NCBI GenBank assembly: GCA_021234155.1
Contig: JAJEKV010000017.1
Location: forward strand, 10,669,525-10,733,524
DNA: 64,000 nt
Reading direction: 5' to 3'
Origin: Isoetes taiwanensis
Lineage: Eukaryota > Streptophyta > Lycopodiopsida > Isoetales > Isoetaceae
Part shown: positions 43,063 to 55,019 of the stretch, piece after piece
How positions within the stretch are numbered: the first letter of the stretch is position 1
Layout: the number at the start of each line of letters is the position of its first letter
The notes under the pieces: generated by a model
What the model saw: only the letters and a program-made list of their open reading frames with translations
Database searches by the model: none
What the model was told of the DNA's origin: nothing
Made by a program: the position numbers and the translations under genes

Positions 43063-44801
43063 GGATGATGTACAATAATCTACTAATCAATCTAACACAA
43101 ACGGTAATCAGCTACAAAGGATTTTCTTATCTTGTAGTTCCATTGCTGCGGACAGGACCTGCAAAAATGTAGCCATAAAGCAAGGTTTGGCATTCACTTC
43201 GGCAGATTTTCTCGCCCCAAATGGATTAAAGAAAAGGTAGCTTTCTTGCACATGCGGATGGAACACCGCATTAGAGATCCGTGGGATCGCAAGAAGACGC
43301 CAGCCCAAAAAGAAAAAGACGCAGCCGCAGACGGCAGAGCCATACACACTCTGCGTCGCGCACATGGCATCGTCAATCTGCGATACAAATTTAAATTTCT
43401 GCCGCTTTTTCCTTTCGGTTTTCGTGTCCGAAGTATAGTTTTACTCTCTAACCTCCTTTTTTTGTTTTTCTTTAAATATCGATACGTTAATGTGTTGATA
43501 CCTTCTTGTGTTAAACCTTTGGTGGAATCCCAATCAGCATCCCCTCTAACGGGTTTCATAGGATAGTCCACTCCGTTCGCCTTTCTTGTGCATGCTTTGC
43601 AAATAGACCGAAGATTAACTATAGCTTGCCCAAGACATAACCAAAATGGCTACTCTAGGGTTGTATCTCCCCTCGGTCTGATGACTCCAGAAGACATCAT
43701 GCCAGTGTATGCAGCTAGAGAGCCATGCTTGTACTCAATCTAATCTCACTGAGACGATGCATCCACCTAGGGAGCGCCGAATCCACGCCTTGCCCTCTCG
43801 CTATGGCAAGCTATTTCTAGCAAGCAATGATCTCTGAGCAAATATTCCACACCAAGGGACCAACTGCACTTGGACAAGTCCTCCCTTTTACGCCGGCGAA
43901 TCCCCTTAGTTCAAGATCGGGCGAGCTCCTATATGGAGGCCAAATTTAATTGGAATTAATGAGGGCTAATACTAGAGTCATCTCTACAGATGGCTCCTAG
44001 GTCTTTACCCCCCTTCCCCAAGCTCAAGAGGTGCAAGAGAGAGAACATCCACGATCTTCCAACATAATCCAAATAGAACAACAGTCTTACCCTAACCAAC
44101 CTAATCATACATAATACAATGATTAGGGTTCATCGGTCAATCTCTTTTTAGGGTTAGAAACCATAAGCTCAAAAGAGCATCTAAGACCAATCTAAGACCA
44201 AAAGGATATGACGTTCCAGCTTAACTACCACTGTTAAGCCTAAAATAACACTTAAAACTACTACCCACCTAGCCCCTGACTTGCACCCACAACTTGAGGG
44301 CCTTCCATCTTGATGACCTAGCTATATTATGGCACTGAAGTAGCTCCTTGACAACTTGAGCTGAGCACTTGCTACGAGCCTCCCTTCACTTGATGCTACC
44401 CTGTTCCGACACCTTGAGCGCCTCCTCCCAAGAACAACTAGCATAACCTAAAAAGGGAACTTTAGGGTTCTTCCTTTTTTATAGCCTCAAAAATAGGGCT
44501 AGGTTGTGACGTTCCACGTATTTATACTCTATATATACAAATACCATGACATGTCACCAAGGGTATTTTAGCCATTATAAAATAGACCAAAAGGGTTAGA
44601 GTCAGCTATGCTAAAATTATATTATTTAATTAAGCTACTTTTGCTATCTTAGCTAATTAACAACTAATTAAATAGTTAATTATTTTGGCTAATTAAGCAA
44701 GTGCCACTTGGGCCAAATTGATTGGCCCTAATGGACCTGCCAATCTAGGGCTAACCAAATTGGGGCTCCATCTCCCCCCCCCAACCTCCCTCTTTTTTTT
44801 T
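43063..44801. other. Upstream of RopGAP and intergenic
   Basis: The RopGAP promoter and 5' UTR should lie at 43063-43600. Around 43640-44530 the sequence is more balanced in composition, with TGACGTTCCA words at 44199-44208 and 44507-44516 and, on the minus strand, a CTATAAAAAAGG TATA-like box near 44476-44487. This could be an old LTR, but no second copy is present. No gene was recognised. Confidence 0.35.
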
Positions 44802-46796
44802 ATTGCAACTATGGCAATTTTGCTGGCTGTGCAAATGAGCAACTAAAGGATGACCTTAGCCAATGTGCACATTTGGCATGAGTATTCAATGAGGTCTTTG
44901 GTTGCACATTCATGTTGAGAAGTTGCAACATAACCTACGTAAGAGTCCAATTCTAAAAGATAAGGATTCTTGAAAAACGACATTAGTTTATGTCTAGAGT
45001 TAATTGCATTGGATTAGAACATAAGTATGGTTTTATATTCAATGGTTCTGAAATGGTTATGATGCAGGCCAAGTTTTAGCTTTACCTTGTAACACAAATC
45101 CAAGCAATTGCTTCTGGTGGATTTAGGGGGATTTTTTCTTAAATAGAAAAGAATGTATTAATGTAAGGGAATAACTCTAATATAAAGTGACTGTACCCTA
45201 AATTTTAGGGAGCAGCTCATATGTCAGACATGGCGGCATCACATGGCGGCATCAGATCTTGGATATGGCAGAGCAGCTACCATATTAGATGCAAATTGGC
45301 GATCAAATAGGGGTCTCCATACTTTGGGAATCCGGATCTGCTGCTATGTGTAACCCTGGCTTAGCAGAGGTTTCTTATCCATCCAACTTTGATTAGTAAA
45401 GCGTTAATTTGGTAGCAGATCTCTAAGGCCCAGCTGCATTATACACAGCACCTGCATTTCCTCAAAATGTGCACTAAAAATATGGATGAATCCAAACAAC
45501 AGGTTCTTACGAACAATAATATTTTCTGTTTTCTAGAAAACTTTGATTCTCTAATGTCTAAAGGTTTAGAACAATAGCATAATAATTTACTGGATCTAAT
45601 ACATGTTAAAGCTTATGACCTTATGTTTAAAATGTACCACATGCAAATTGGGGTTTAGCAGATCTGCAAATAGGTAATATTTATGGCATTCGGAAAAGCC
45701 TGTTGCATGTTGCTTTCTTAATGAATATACTCTACCAAATGCTTTACTTTATTTTGTTTCATTTTTAAGAAAAAACACACATATATATTACATTCTTGTT
45801 CTATTCTGATCAAAACCATGTTCTAAATGTCATGTAAAATGTGTGCATTAATTGCAGACAGATGTCTATGCAGTTGCATTTTATTCTTCATTCATTCTTT
45901 TAGCCTTTTCTAACTGGCAGGGCAAGAGGCACAATGGGTAATTAGCGAAGAGCTGACAATTCCAATGTACCTTTTGGCCCTTGCCATGATACCGTTTTTA
46001 CGCTAACAGGGTACTGATTCGCTGCAGGTACGGGATTTTCTTCCCATTGTCCCCTTTGCTTTTGTAGTTGGATTTGGCTGGAAGAGTGTTGGAGATATTG
46101 CTCACTTTTTTGCTGAAGCTCATTACTATGGAGTTTACAATGACAAAGGCAGCACATAAACTGGTTTCTTAAACTATTATTATTCTAGCTTTGCTTTCTA
46201 GCAAGAGTCCATTCTAGGAAAGATCAAACTTGTAATAAAAATACTATTAGCTACATTAGTCTCCAGATATAGACATTGGAACAACATGATGCTTATTGGA
46301 TAAATGCTTATTGCAAAGGACAAGTTTAAACCTGAAGTTCAGGCTGGCCAACTTGTTGCTTTTGGAAATCTATTACATGGCTTGGAATTTCTAAAGGCTG
46401 AGTTCACCTTTATGTTTCCACTCTAAAAAGGTTTTTCTTCATACTTGATGGGTTCTTATAAGTTAATAACAGTTATATGCTGATCAAAATGGGTATAGTA
46501 CTCAATCTATAGACACAAATGTGCTATTGACAAATGGCTTAAGCTGCAATAAATGCTGATCATTATTTTTCATTCTCATATATACTATAACTGTCAAGTT
46601 TGCATTGCTACTTGCACTGATGTTGAAATTATTTGATTCTATTATCATTTCATGGATGAAAAAATGCTATTTTGACTAAGTAAAGATAGGTAAAAGAATA
46701 CTATGCCAGAAATGCTCATACTGGTAGTAGGATGATAATACTGCCAAGGCATTGACTGAGGCAGATGTATGGTCTAGGTTTACTGGTTCAGGCTGG
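44802..46796 (+). repeat. Duplicated block, copy 1
   Basis: About 2 kb that recurs at 47452-51806 with roughly 90-95% identity. It begins TATTGCAACTATGGCAATTT and ends TTTACTGGTTCAGGCTG. Inside, at about 46027-46157, an acceptor-like CTGCAG precedes an open stretch DFLPIVPFAFVVGFGWKSVG and DIAHFFAEAHYYGVYND. The second copy keeps this in frame with conservative changes, so it may be a real exon. I do not recognise the family. Confidence 0.8.
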
Positions 46797-47451
46797 GTTT
46801 TTTTTAGATACTTCATCACACTGGAGATATCCGGCGTTGTCCTCTACCTATTGGCTAGTTGTATGAGCATTTAAGCTGTCCTAAGCTGCAACTTAGGAAA
46901 AGTAAACTATATGGCCGATTGCATTGATATTTCTAGTTGACAAAATACTGATTTTGAAAAGTTGTTAGATATTACTTATGCAGGACGCATGTGATGAGGA
47001 AGAGTATGAGGCTATACCACCTACATGGTAATATGGAAACTTGCAAATGCAGACAAGATAAGATTGGCCATGAGACTTGACATTATACTTATGCCAGTTG
47101 GCTCTATAGTTTATTCCAGTTAGCTATACATTTTTCAATTAGCCATGAGCCTTGACACTATACTTATGCCAGTTGGCTCTATAGTTGCCTACTTTACGTA
47201 TGCCAGTTGGCTGCCAGTTTATGTCAATATGACAGCACATGAAAGCACAATGGTGCTCTAGTTGGTGCTCTAGTTTCTGAAAACTCCATTAACAAGGTAT
47301 GTTCTAAATCTAGAATCTCCTTTTGCTTTAAATTATGGGATAAGGCTTAATCCCTACTGTGGCAGTGGAGGTTAGCTCTCCCCATGGTCACAGATTGATA
47401 CTATCAAGGTGTGTTTACCCTCATTCCACGGTAAGTGGTAGGATTATTTTT
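46797..47451. other. Spacer between the two duplicated copies
   Basis: The spacer contains a short internal repeat: TTGACA(C/T)TATACTTATGCC and AGTTGGCTCTATAGTT occur twice (about 47077-47110 and 47152-47185). No gene was recognised. Confidence 0.45.
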
Positions 47452-47849
47452 ATTGCAACTATGGCAATTTTGCTGGTTGTGCAAATGAGCAACTAAAGGA
47501 TGACCTTAACCAATGTGCACATTTGGCATGAATATTCAATGGGGTCTTTGGTTGCACATTGAGGTTGAGAAGTTGCAACATAACCTACGCAAGAGTCCAA
47601 TTCTAAACGATGAGGATTCTTGAAAAACGACATTAATTTTATGTCTAGAGTTAATTGCATTGTATTAGAACATAACTGTGGTTTTATATTAAATGGTTCT
47701 GAAATGGTTATGATGCAGGCCAAGTTTTGGCTTTACCTTGTAACACAAATCCAAGCAATTGCTTCTGGTGGATTTAGGGGAATTTTTTCTTAAATAGAAA
47801 AGCATATATTAATGTAAGGGAATAACCCTAATATAAAGTGACTGTGCCC

Positions 47850-49921
47850 TTTTTTTTTTTTTTTTTTTTTTGAGGGTACGAATTTTTTGATTAATATAAA
47901 AACAAGGTACACGACCTTCTTGTGGGCTCCACAATAGGCCAGATAGGAAGTATACAATGCTCTTGGTCACCAGATAGAAAGAATTGTAACAAAAGATACA
48001 CGCAGCCATCAAACTGAAAAGCCACCCTAAGATCACGTCCATGTACTATGGTCAAGGTTCTCAACCTCTTCTTCATCCCTCAAAAAATGATGTGCTCCTC
48101 AAATTTTTTTAGTTCTTCCAAGATTAGAGGGCGGGCCTTCTTCCCAACTATTGTAGGTACTATGGGAAGGTAATAGCACTTGTAGAGTGCAATCAAAATT
48201 ATTCCTCAAGATCTTGAAGAACACACCGAAGGAATACCTAGAAGAATAAGATAGGCAGGTCGCTCTTGATTGTATGAGAACGCCTGAAGATCTGCCTTCT
48301 TCTCCTACTAGCAGTACTATGGAGGCTTACTTGCTCTTCCAGAAATACGCTCCACTACCAAGAAGCCCAACCCGCAAGATTTTACGCAGAAGTAGATCTG
48401 TACTAGGCAAGATTGCCAACTGTCTTCCCACTAGCAAGGTACTATAGGCAATTCAACAAGAGCTCCCTCCATTACTAGAGCAACCCGCTACTCCACCTGT
48501 ATAACTGCCTCAACCTCTTCTCTATAATAAAGGTACTATAGACTAGGCTACTCTTTCCATGTAGAGCTGCAAGGCAGAGTAACATATATTCAACAGTTTT
48601 GAATACTACAGGAGAAAGCCAATCGCAATTCCAATGGAGATTTTCAGAGAAGCTTCCAGTAAGATGCTGCAGCCCCACAGACTCATGGCAGCCCCATCAT
48701 GACAACTAGGACTTGCAGTGAACAAAATATCTGTTTCAATAATATCTGAAGCACACTCCCGAAAGATTTGAAGGCTTAAACATTTAAACAGAACATGTGT
48801 TGCAGCTACAAGAGACACAGGTCTCCCGTCCTGTATATCTTGCTTTACCAATCTGGCCTGTACGGATCACCAAGTCATCCTCTCTAGCTGGGATAGAAGG
48901 AAGGAAGGAAGGAAGGAAGTTTATTTTAACGTCCACGGAGGCCAGAGGCCTATGAGACGGCACAGAACAGGCAAAAAAGCCAAAAACCCCAACACAAAAA
49001 ACAAACAATGTAACTGTACAGTAGAACCCTACTACCGGGATGAAAAAACCCCCACTTGGGAGGAAAAACCCTAACAGTAGGCTCTCAAATACCATGCCCC
49101 AGAAGAGCAAGTCTGACGGCCGAAATCTGCAGGATGTAAGCTCCCAGTCGCGCTACCATAGGTGATGCGAGTAACTGATGTAGCGGTGTGTCAGAGCATC
49201 TAAGATCAGTGTATCCATAGGCGGACAGCTAATATTCATATCAATGTGCATTGAGAAAAGGATGGGCCATCCACACTATCCTCCTAACACTTCGAAATGC
49301 ACAAAGAAAATGCACTTAGTGTCCTAGCACACAAACAATACTAGGCAAGCGACACAGAAGATTTGATACTCCATGCCATATCATCCAGCAGGCTTGAGGA
49401 AGCAGCGCCTACAAGGAGTGCAGGCATTACCGCAGTGAGTGCGGTTTTCAAATCACAGCAGTATTCAAACCAAAAGCAGATTTATGGCATACTCAGATCT
49501 GAAAAACCAAGCCTACTACTGTTTATATGCCCTAGCGTCAGCCAGAAGATGAGATCCAGACAAGTTCAGTAGCCAACCAGAATCTTTGGAGCACCTGCTT
49601 GCTAGCCTATTTACTGCTTAAACAGAAAAGCTCTCACGACAAAAAACACAAAGCGAACCCTTACTAAATCGCAACCTGTTGTTTAGAGAAGAGAAGATTG
49701 AAATGGCGGCCATACTTCAACCAACTCCCTGTTGCAGCAGACCCAAATGCGGATGGTAATGGAAAACCTCATGATCTGCTATGGGCTTCTGCAAAACAGA
49801 AGCAGCCTGGACGCTGCTCTTCCAGCTACCGATCAGAGTCTTGTGGGCTCTCAGTGCTCGGGCGGCCGCCGCCGCCCTAAGGCGCAAACCCTAGCGACAT
49901 CTTCAATCAGTTTCCATTTCC
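47850..49921 (-). mobile_element. L1-c, non-coding L1-like or L1-mobilised insertion
   Basis: The left end is a T run (47850-47871), that is, a minus-strand poly(A) tail. It follows AATCAAAAAATTCGTACCCTC on the minus strand, similar in layout to the 3' end of L1-a. The right end on the minus strand begins GGAAATGG, with GCGGCGGCGGCC shortly inside, like the GC-rich 5' end of many plant L1s. No endonuclease or RT motif is present in 2.07 kb, so it is a deleted derivative. The flanking duplication is at most (A/G)CCC. LINE J5 is inserted inside it. Confidence 0.55.
48896..49250 (-). mobile_element. LINE J5, 3' fragment
   Basis: A (CTTC)n tail (minus strand; 48896-48919) is followed by the terminal loop AGGCC-TCT-GGCCT (48939-48951). 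Hairpin 1 reads CCTACT...AGTAGG around GGGTTTTTCCTCCC and GTGGGGGTTTTTTC. The sequence beyond about 49110 is too diverged for a firm end. No coding part is recognisable. Confidence 0.65.
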
Positions 49922-51812
49922 ACCCTAAATTTTAGGGAGCAGCTCATATGCCAGACATGGCGGCATCACATGGTGGCATCGGATTTTGGATATGGCCGAG
50001 CAGCTACCATATTAGATGCAAATTGGCGATCAAATAGGGGTCTCCATACTTTGGAAATTCGGATCTGCGACTATGTGTAACCCTTGCTTTACGGCTTTCC
50101 CTTCAAATCATGAGTTGGTTGCTTCAGCAGAGGTTTCTTATCCATCCAGCTTTGATTAGTAAAGCGTTGATTTGGTAGCAGAGCTCTAAGGCGAAGCTGC
50201 ATTATTCCAGCGATTTGTCCTGCCAGTATACAATGATAGATCTTATGCTTATTCTTATTTATTTGAAGACACTCGAAAGAGGTGCATGATGCTTTATTTC
50301 TTTTTGTTCAAATCAAGAGTTGGGTTCACATGAGCAACGTTTCAACTTCATTTGGAAAGGTTACACTTAAGCTCTGTTGCAGAAATACAAAACGAAATGC
50401 CAAGAGGATTATACATAGCTTGGCAGATACTGCACCTGCATTTCCTAATGGGCACTAAAAATATGGACGAATCCAAACAACAGGTTCTTATGAACAATAA
50501 TATTTTCTTTTTTCTAGAAAGCTTTGATTCTCTACTGTCTAAAGGTTTAGGCCAGTAGCATAATAATTTACTGGATCTAATACATGTTAAAGCTTATGAC
50601 CTTAAATTTAAAATGTACCACATGCAAATTGTGGTTTAGCAGATCTGCAAATAGGTAATATTTATGGCATTTGGAAAAGCATGTTGCATGTTGCTTTTTC
50701 AATGAGTATACTCTACCAAATGCTTTACTTTATTTTGTTTCATTATTGAAGAAAAAACACACATATATTACATCCTTGTTCTATTCCGGACCATGTTCTA
50801 AATGTCATGTAAAATGTGTGCATTAATTGCAGACAGATGTCTATGCAGTTGCATTTTATTCTTCATTCATTCTTTTAGCCTTTTCTAACTGGCAGGGCAA
50901 GAGGCACAATGGGTAATTAGCGAAGAGCTGAAAATTCCAATGTACCTTTTGGCCCTTGCCCTGATACAGTTTTTACACTAACAGGGTACTGATTGGCTGC
51001 AGGTTCAGGATTTTCTTCCCATTGTTCCTTTCGCTTTTGTAGTTGGATTTGGTTGGAATAATGTTGGAGATATTGCTCACTTTTTTGCTGAAGCTCGTTA
51101 CTATGGAGTTCACAATGACAAAGGCAGCACATAAACTAAACTGGTTTCTTAAACTATTATTATTCTAGCTTTGCTTTCTAGCAAGAGTCCATTCTAGGAA
51201 AGATCAAACTTGTAATATAAAAAATACTATCAGCTACATTAGTCTCCAGATATAGACATTGGAACAACATGATGCTTATTGGATAAATGCTTATTGCAAA
51301 GGACAAGTTTAAACTTGAAGTTCAGGCTGGCCAACTTGTTGCTTTTGGAAATCTGTTACATGGCTTGGAATTTCTAAAGGCTGAGTTCACCTTTACGTTT
51401 CCACTCTAAAAAACGTTTTTCTTCATACTTGATGGGTTCTTATAAGTTAATAACAGTTATATGTTATATGCTGATCAAAATGGGTATAGTACTCAATCCA
51501 TAGACACAAATGTGCTATTGACAAATGGCTTAAGCTGCAATAAATGCTGATCATTATTTTCCATTCTCATATATACTATAACTGTCAAGTTTGAATTGCT
51601 ACTTGCACTGATGTTGTTCTATTCTATTCTATTCTATTATCATTTCATGGATGAAAAAATGCTATATTGACTGAAACTATAATGAATGACTAAGGAAAGA
51701 TAGGTAAAAGGATACTATGCTAGAAATGCTCATACTGGTAGTAGGATGATAATATTGCCAAGGTATTGATTGAGGCAGATGTCTGGTCTAGATTTACTAG
51801 TTCAGGCTGTCC

Positions 51813-51882
51813 CTTTTTTTTTTTTTTCCCCAAGGTAAAAGTCTGTTGACCAGACTGTAAAAGGGTTTTTTTTTTTTTTTTT
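51813..51882 (-). repeat. Poly(T)-hairpin-poly(T) module 1
   Basis: T15, then AAGGTAAAAGTCTGTTGACC and AGACTGTAAAAGGG, then T19. The minus strand would read as an L1-like 3' end with CAGTCTGGTCAACAGACT (hairpin AGTCTG...CAGACT) before poly(A). It sits directly at the right end of duplicated copy 2. Confidence 0.6.
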
Positions 51883-53977
51883 TATTATTATTAGAAATAC
51901 TTAGAAGATGAAAGCAACTAGAGCAAATAAGTTGCTTGGATTATGCTACAATAGGGATGGTTGGAATAGGCAGAGGGAATTGCTAACTGATGTGAGAACC
52001 ATGGTACTATGGTTTTTATTTAAAAGACCCAGTTGGACAATATGTTGGAAATTTCGTAGAATAATAGCAAGATAATGTTAGGGCAAAAAAGATGTCGTTT
52101 GGAGATTTTTGCTGGGACTGGTATGATCTGATGGCAGAGATTAAGCGTAAGACCTCCAATCTTCTGATGTAGGGCTGTCGGTAGTAAGAACATGCACAAT
52201 AAGCAAAAAGACCTCAGAGCTGTACATAAATAATGGATTTCGCAATGGCATTTGGAGCTATGGCTGGACAAGCATAGACTGTCGGTGGTATTATGATGGT
52301 TAGGAAGAAAGAAGATCTTAATATCTCTACCAAGAAGAGGATTGCTGAAGAAAAAGCTTTGGCAAGTGGAAGGAAAAGTATCATAAATCTGTGGCCATTA
52401 ACAGGGAGGCCAGTAGCAAGGAAATTGCAAAAGATGGAGATAGAAGTGGCAATCTTAATACTGAGAAAGTTTGTGTTGTCAACAATGATAATCTGATCAA
52501 CATTGAAGGCAAGGGAAATATGCTGGTGGAGGATAGTTGTACGGCTGGAACCACTGCACAGGATTGTAGCAATGTACAAATGAACTCCAGCAACATGCTG
52601 AACAAGGAAGCAAATGATGGGAGCAAACCTCCAGATCCACCTCAAATAACTCAGGCTTATTCATTTGAATGCTAGAAGCATCTTTAATGTAATTCTGCAC
52701 GATTTATGTATGGAGGCATATCTAGATATTAGATAAGTTAAGGACTGGTTGTTGCATAGGCATAAAATGCTATTATTATGTGTAGATCTGATTTGGGTAA
52801 TAGTTAAATGACTTAATGCTGGATCTACCTATATTATCTCTGGTTTATTTTGTGGAGATGGCATGTGCATATCAATTCGATTTGTTATTTAAAGCAGCAC
52901 TTAAATGTAATTGTTCTGGTTGTTGTTTAAAGCTGGCTGTGCACGAAATTTCCAAATATCTATTTAAAGAGAGCGGTGACCATAGTCTGAACTGAGGGAG
53001 ACTTACTGTACAATGTAAAACTTGTAATTAGGACATTTATGGTTAGTTAGATAGAGGCATTTGCTGGCATAGAATAGGATTTGGAAAATTGTGGGTGATA
53101 AGACAGATATAGAGCTATTATTGACTGCTGATGCATAAAATTAACTGTTAAAAGGCATGATGCATGCTTTCTGTAAGCATGGTATAAACTGGTATGCTGT
53201 AGACTTAAAGTTATGGTGATAATGTGGTTGCTGGAGCAGACTTATGGGATTTATTTGTGATTGCAGTATCTACACAAATGATGCTATAAATCTAGTTACA
53301 TTATAATAATGTTTAACTCTAGTTTGAGTGGCATTGGGCACATGGGCTGGACTGCACAGATAGAGCTTTAAGTTTTTATGTAAAAGCATTAAGATAGACA
53401 GCCAATAAATCAGACCATAGTGATTCTATAATTGTAGTTTACCATTGGGTAAAAATTGGTATTGCATTCCTTATGTATAATGTTAAATATTTACTTATTG
53501 CAAGCAGTGTGAAGGGGGATAACCTTAGAGGACCCCACGACGTCGGCTAGTTGCTTAGGCTCTTACCCATGAACTTGGCTAACCGTCCTTTGGTTCTACT
53601 TCAGGTAACAGGGTCCTCTACTCTCTGTTTTGCTTTCTTTTAATTAAGGAGCTTGTATTATGCCATTTGGCTGGAACATACAGTGTAAAATGGTATACTT
53701 GTACAAGAATAAGTACAGAATGGTTGTAAGTAAAACTTGATATTCGTGATAATGGTAATGTACTTTCTTATAATATCAGTTAAGAGGATTATAATGCTGA
53801 TACACATTTCTATTATTGATGTTATGTAATTCCAGTGATTACTTAAATTATTAATATATGACTATGTTGTTAATTTGGCCTTGTCTATGTCTTAAGTCAT
53901 AGGCACCTATATGACTTAAGAACTGCTTATTGATGCTTGTTTTTCAAGTATGATGGTTTGGGTTAACTAGACCAAAA
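51883..53977. other. Noncoding region between two poly(T) modules
   Basis: A plus-strand open region at 52293-52675 is Lys/Glu-rich at first (RKKEDLNISTKKRIAEEKAL), then Asn/Ser-rich in another frame. No domain is recognised; a decayed L1 ORF1 tail is conceivable but unsupported. At 53518-53625 a GC-richer patch (AGGACCCCACGACGTCGGCT) stands out from the AT-rich background. Nothing else is supported. Confidence 0.35.
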
Positions 53978-54043
53978 GTTTTTTTTTTCCAAGGTAAAGT
54001 CTATTGACCAGACTGTCAAAGTTTTTTTTTTTTTTTTTTTTTT
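53978..54043 (-). repeat. Poly(T)-hairpin-poly(T) module 2
   Basis: T11, then CCAAGGTAAAGTCTATTGAC and CAGACTGTCAAAG, then a T run of about 21. It is a second copy of the 51813-51882 module, about 2.1 kb away in the same orientation. Confidence 0.6.
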
Positions 54044-54260
54044 AGCACATTAGCCCTACCGGGCCTACAACCCTTTCTGCAATTCTAGCCTATCCACGTG
54101 TCCATTCCGCATCATCAATATGATGTGGCAATATCCCAAGCCATCGGATCTTTAATTTTATGTATCTACGGATATGAAAATTAAAAAAGCCAGGGAAAAT
54201 GGCCTACGGAGGGAGATGAATAGGTCCCGACCTTTCTTACAATTCTAGCGAAATTATATA

Positions 54261-54402
54261 GGGAAAACTACCAAACTACCCCTATGAGTTTGTGTACTTA
54301 TCAAAATGCCCTTATGAGTTTGTGTAATTTTGGTAATTTTGAAACTCATAAGGGCATTTGAGTAATTATACAAACTCATAGGAGTATTTTGGTAGTTTCC
54401 CC
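54261..54402. repeat. Palindromic MITE-like element, 142 bp
   Basis: The left arm GGGAAAACTACCAAACTACC and the right arm, read on the minus strand as GGGGAAACTACCAAAATACT, pair for about 60 bp around a 25-bp centre. CTTATGAGTTTGT words repeat inside the arms. Almost the whole unit is a hairpin. Confidence 0.65.
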
Positions 54403-54470
54403 AATCACCAATTATATAATAGTTATAGTTATATAATAGGGAAAATAGGGAAAAAACGAACAAAATTAAA

Positions 54471-54537
54471 TGGAAACCCTTCCAAATTTCTATAAAAACC
54501 GGAAGGGTTTCACTTCTTAACCCCGGAAGGGTTTCCA
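54471..54537. repeat. GGAAACCCTTCC palindromic cluster 1
   Basis: One forward unit (TGGAAACCCTTCC) and two reverse units (GGAAGGGTTT) lie within 67 bp. The same motif forms clusters at 57840-57920 and 59156-59450. Confidence 0.65.
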
Positions 54538-55019
54538 CTCAGTAAATTCTTTCCAGCAGAATAAATTCTTTGCAGAGATCCACCGGTAATAAATTCTTTG
54601 CAATTGCAATTTTTGGAGGCTTTTTGGAAGGGGCTTTTCGAGGGAAAACCTTCTATTCTTTCCTCTTCATCCGGCCGGTAAGAATTCAGGAATTGCTTTG
54701 ATATATGATCCCTTCAATTTCTGGAGTTCCGGAAGCATTGCCCCTGTGTTTTAATTTTTTTTCTTTTTGTGTTCCTTACTCTTCCTTGGGCGGTTTTTGC
54801 AACTGGTGCTAATTTCTAGTATCGATCAGGTAAGAAGTAGTTGCTCCTGTTCAATTTCTGGATTTGTTGGAGCATTGCCCATCCTTTTTATTATTTTTGC
54901 AGGGTTTCCATGGCAAGGCAGCAAGCACATGCTGAACAAATCAAGCGGCTAATCCACGGTACCAATTCCTCTTCCCTTTGTTTCTTACAGATATTACAGT
55001 AGCCGGAATTATCTGATCT
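54538..55019 (+). other. Leader region of the CCCH zinc-finger frame
   Basis: Splice-acceptor-like TTTCTTACAG lies at 54981-54990. An in-frame TGA at about 55011-55013 blocks extension of the zinc-finger frame to the left. No ankyrin-repeat coding sequence is present in the 1 kb upstream. Confidence 0.4.

Larger units (their letters stand above)
47452..51806 (+). repeat. Duplicated block, copy 2, split by a retroelement
   Basis: Homologous to 44802-46796, interrupted at 47850-49921. Copy 1 shows the empty site (ACTGTACCCTAAATTTTAGG). Its exon-like segment (about 51001-51132) reads DFLPIVPFAFVVGFGWNNVG and DIAHFFAEARYYGVHND. Copy 2 also has about 150 bp (around 50085-50350) that is absent or shortened in copy 1. 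Confidence 0.8.

Noticed and set aside
44199-44516. Paired TGACGTTCCA words with a TATA-like box, resembling LTR ends
   Set aside because: They are not in an LTR-like arrangement with PBS or PPT and no duplicate exists in the window. The similarity to the TRIM end is only about ten bases.
52214-52645. 143-codon minus-strand frame, hydrophobic
   Set aside because: It overlaps Lys/Glu-rich plus-strand frames and shows no family resemblance. The hydrophobicity is explained as the antisense of a charged stretch.
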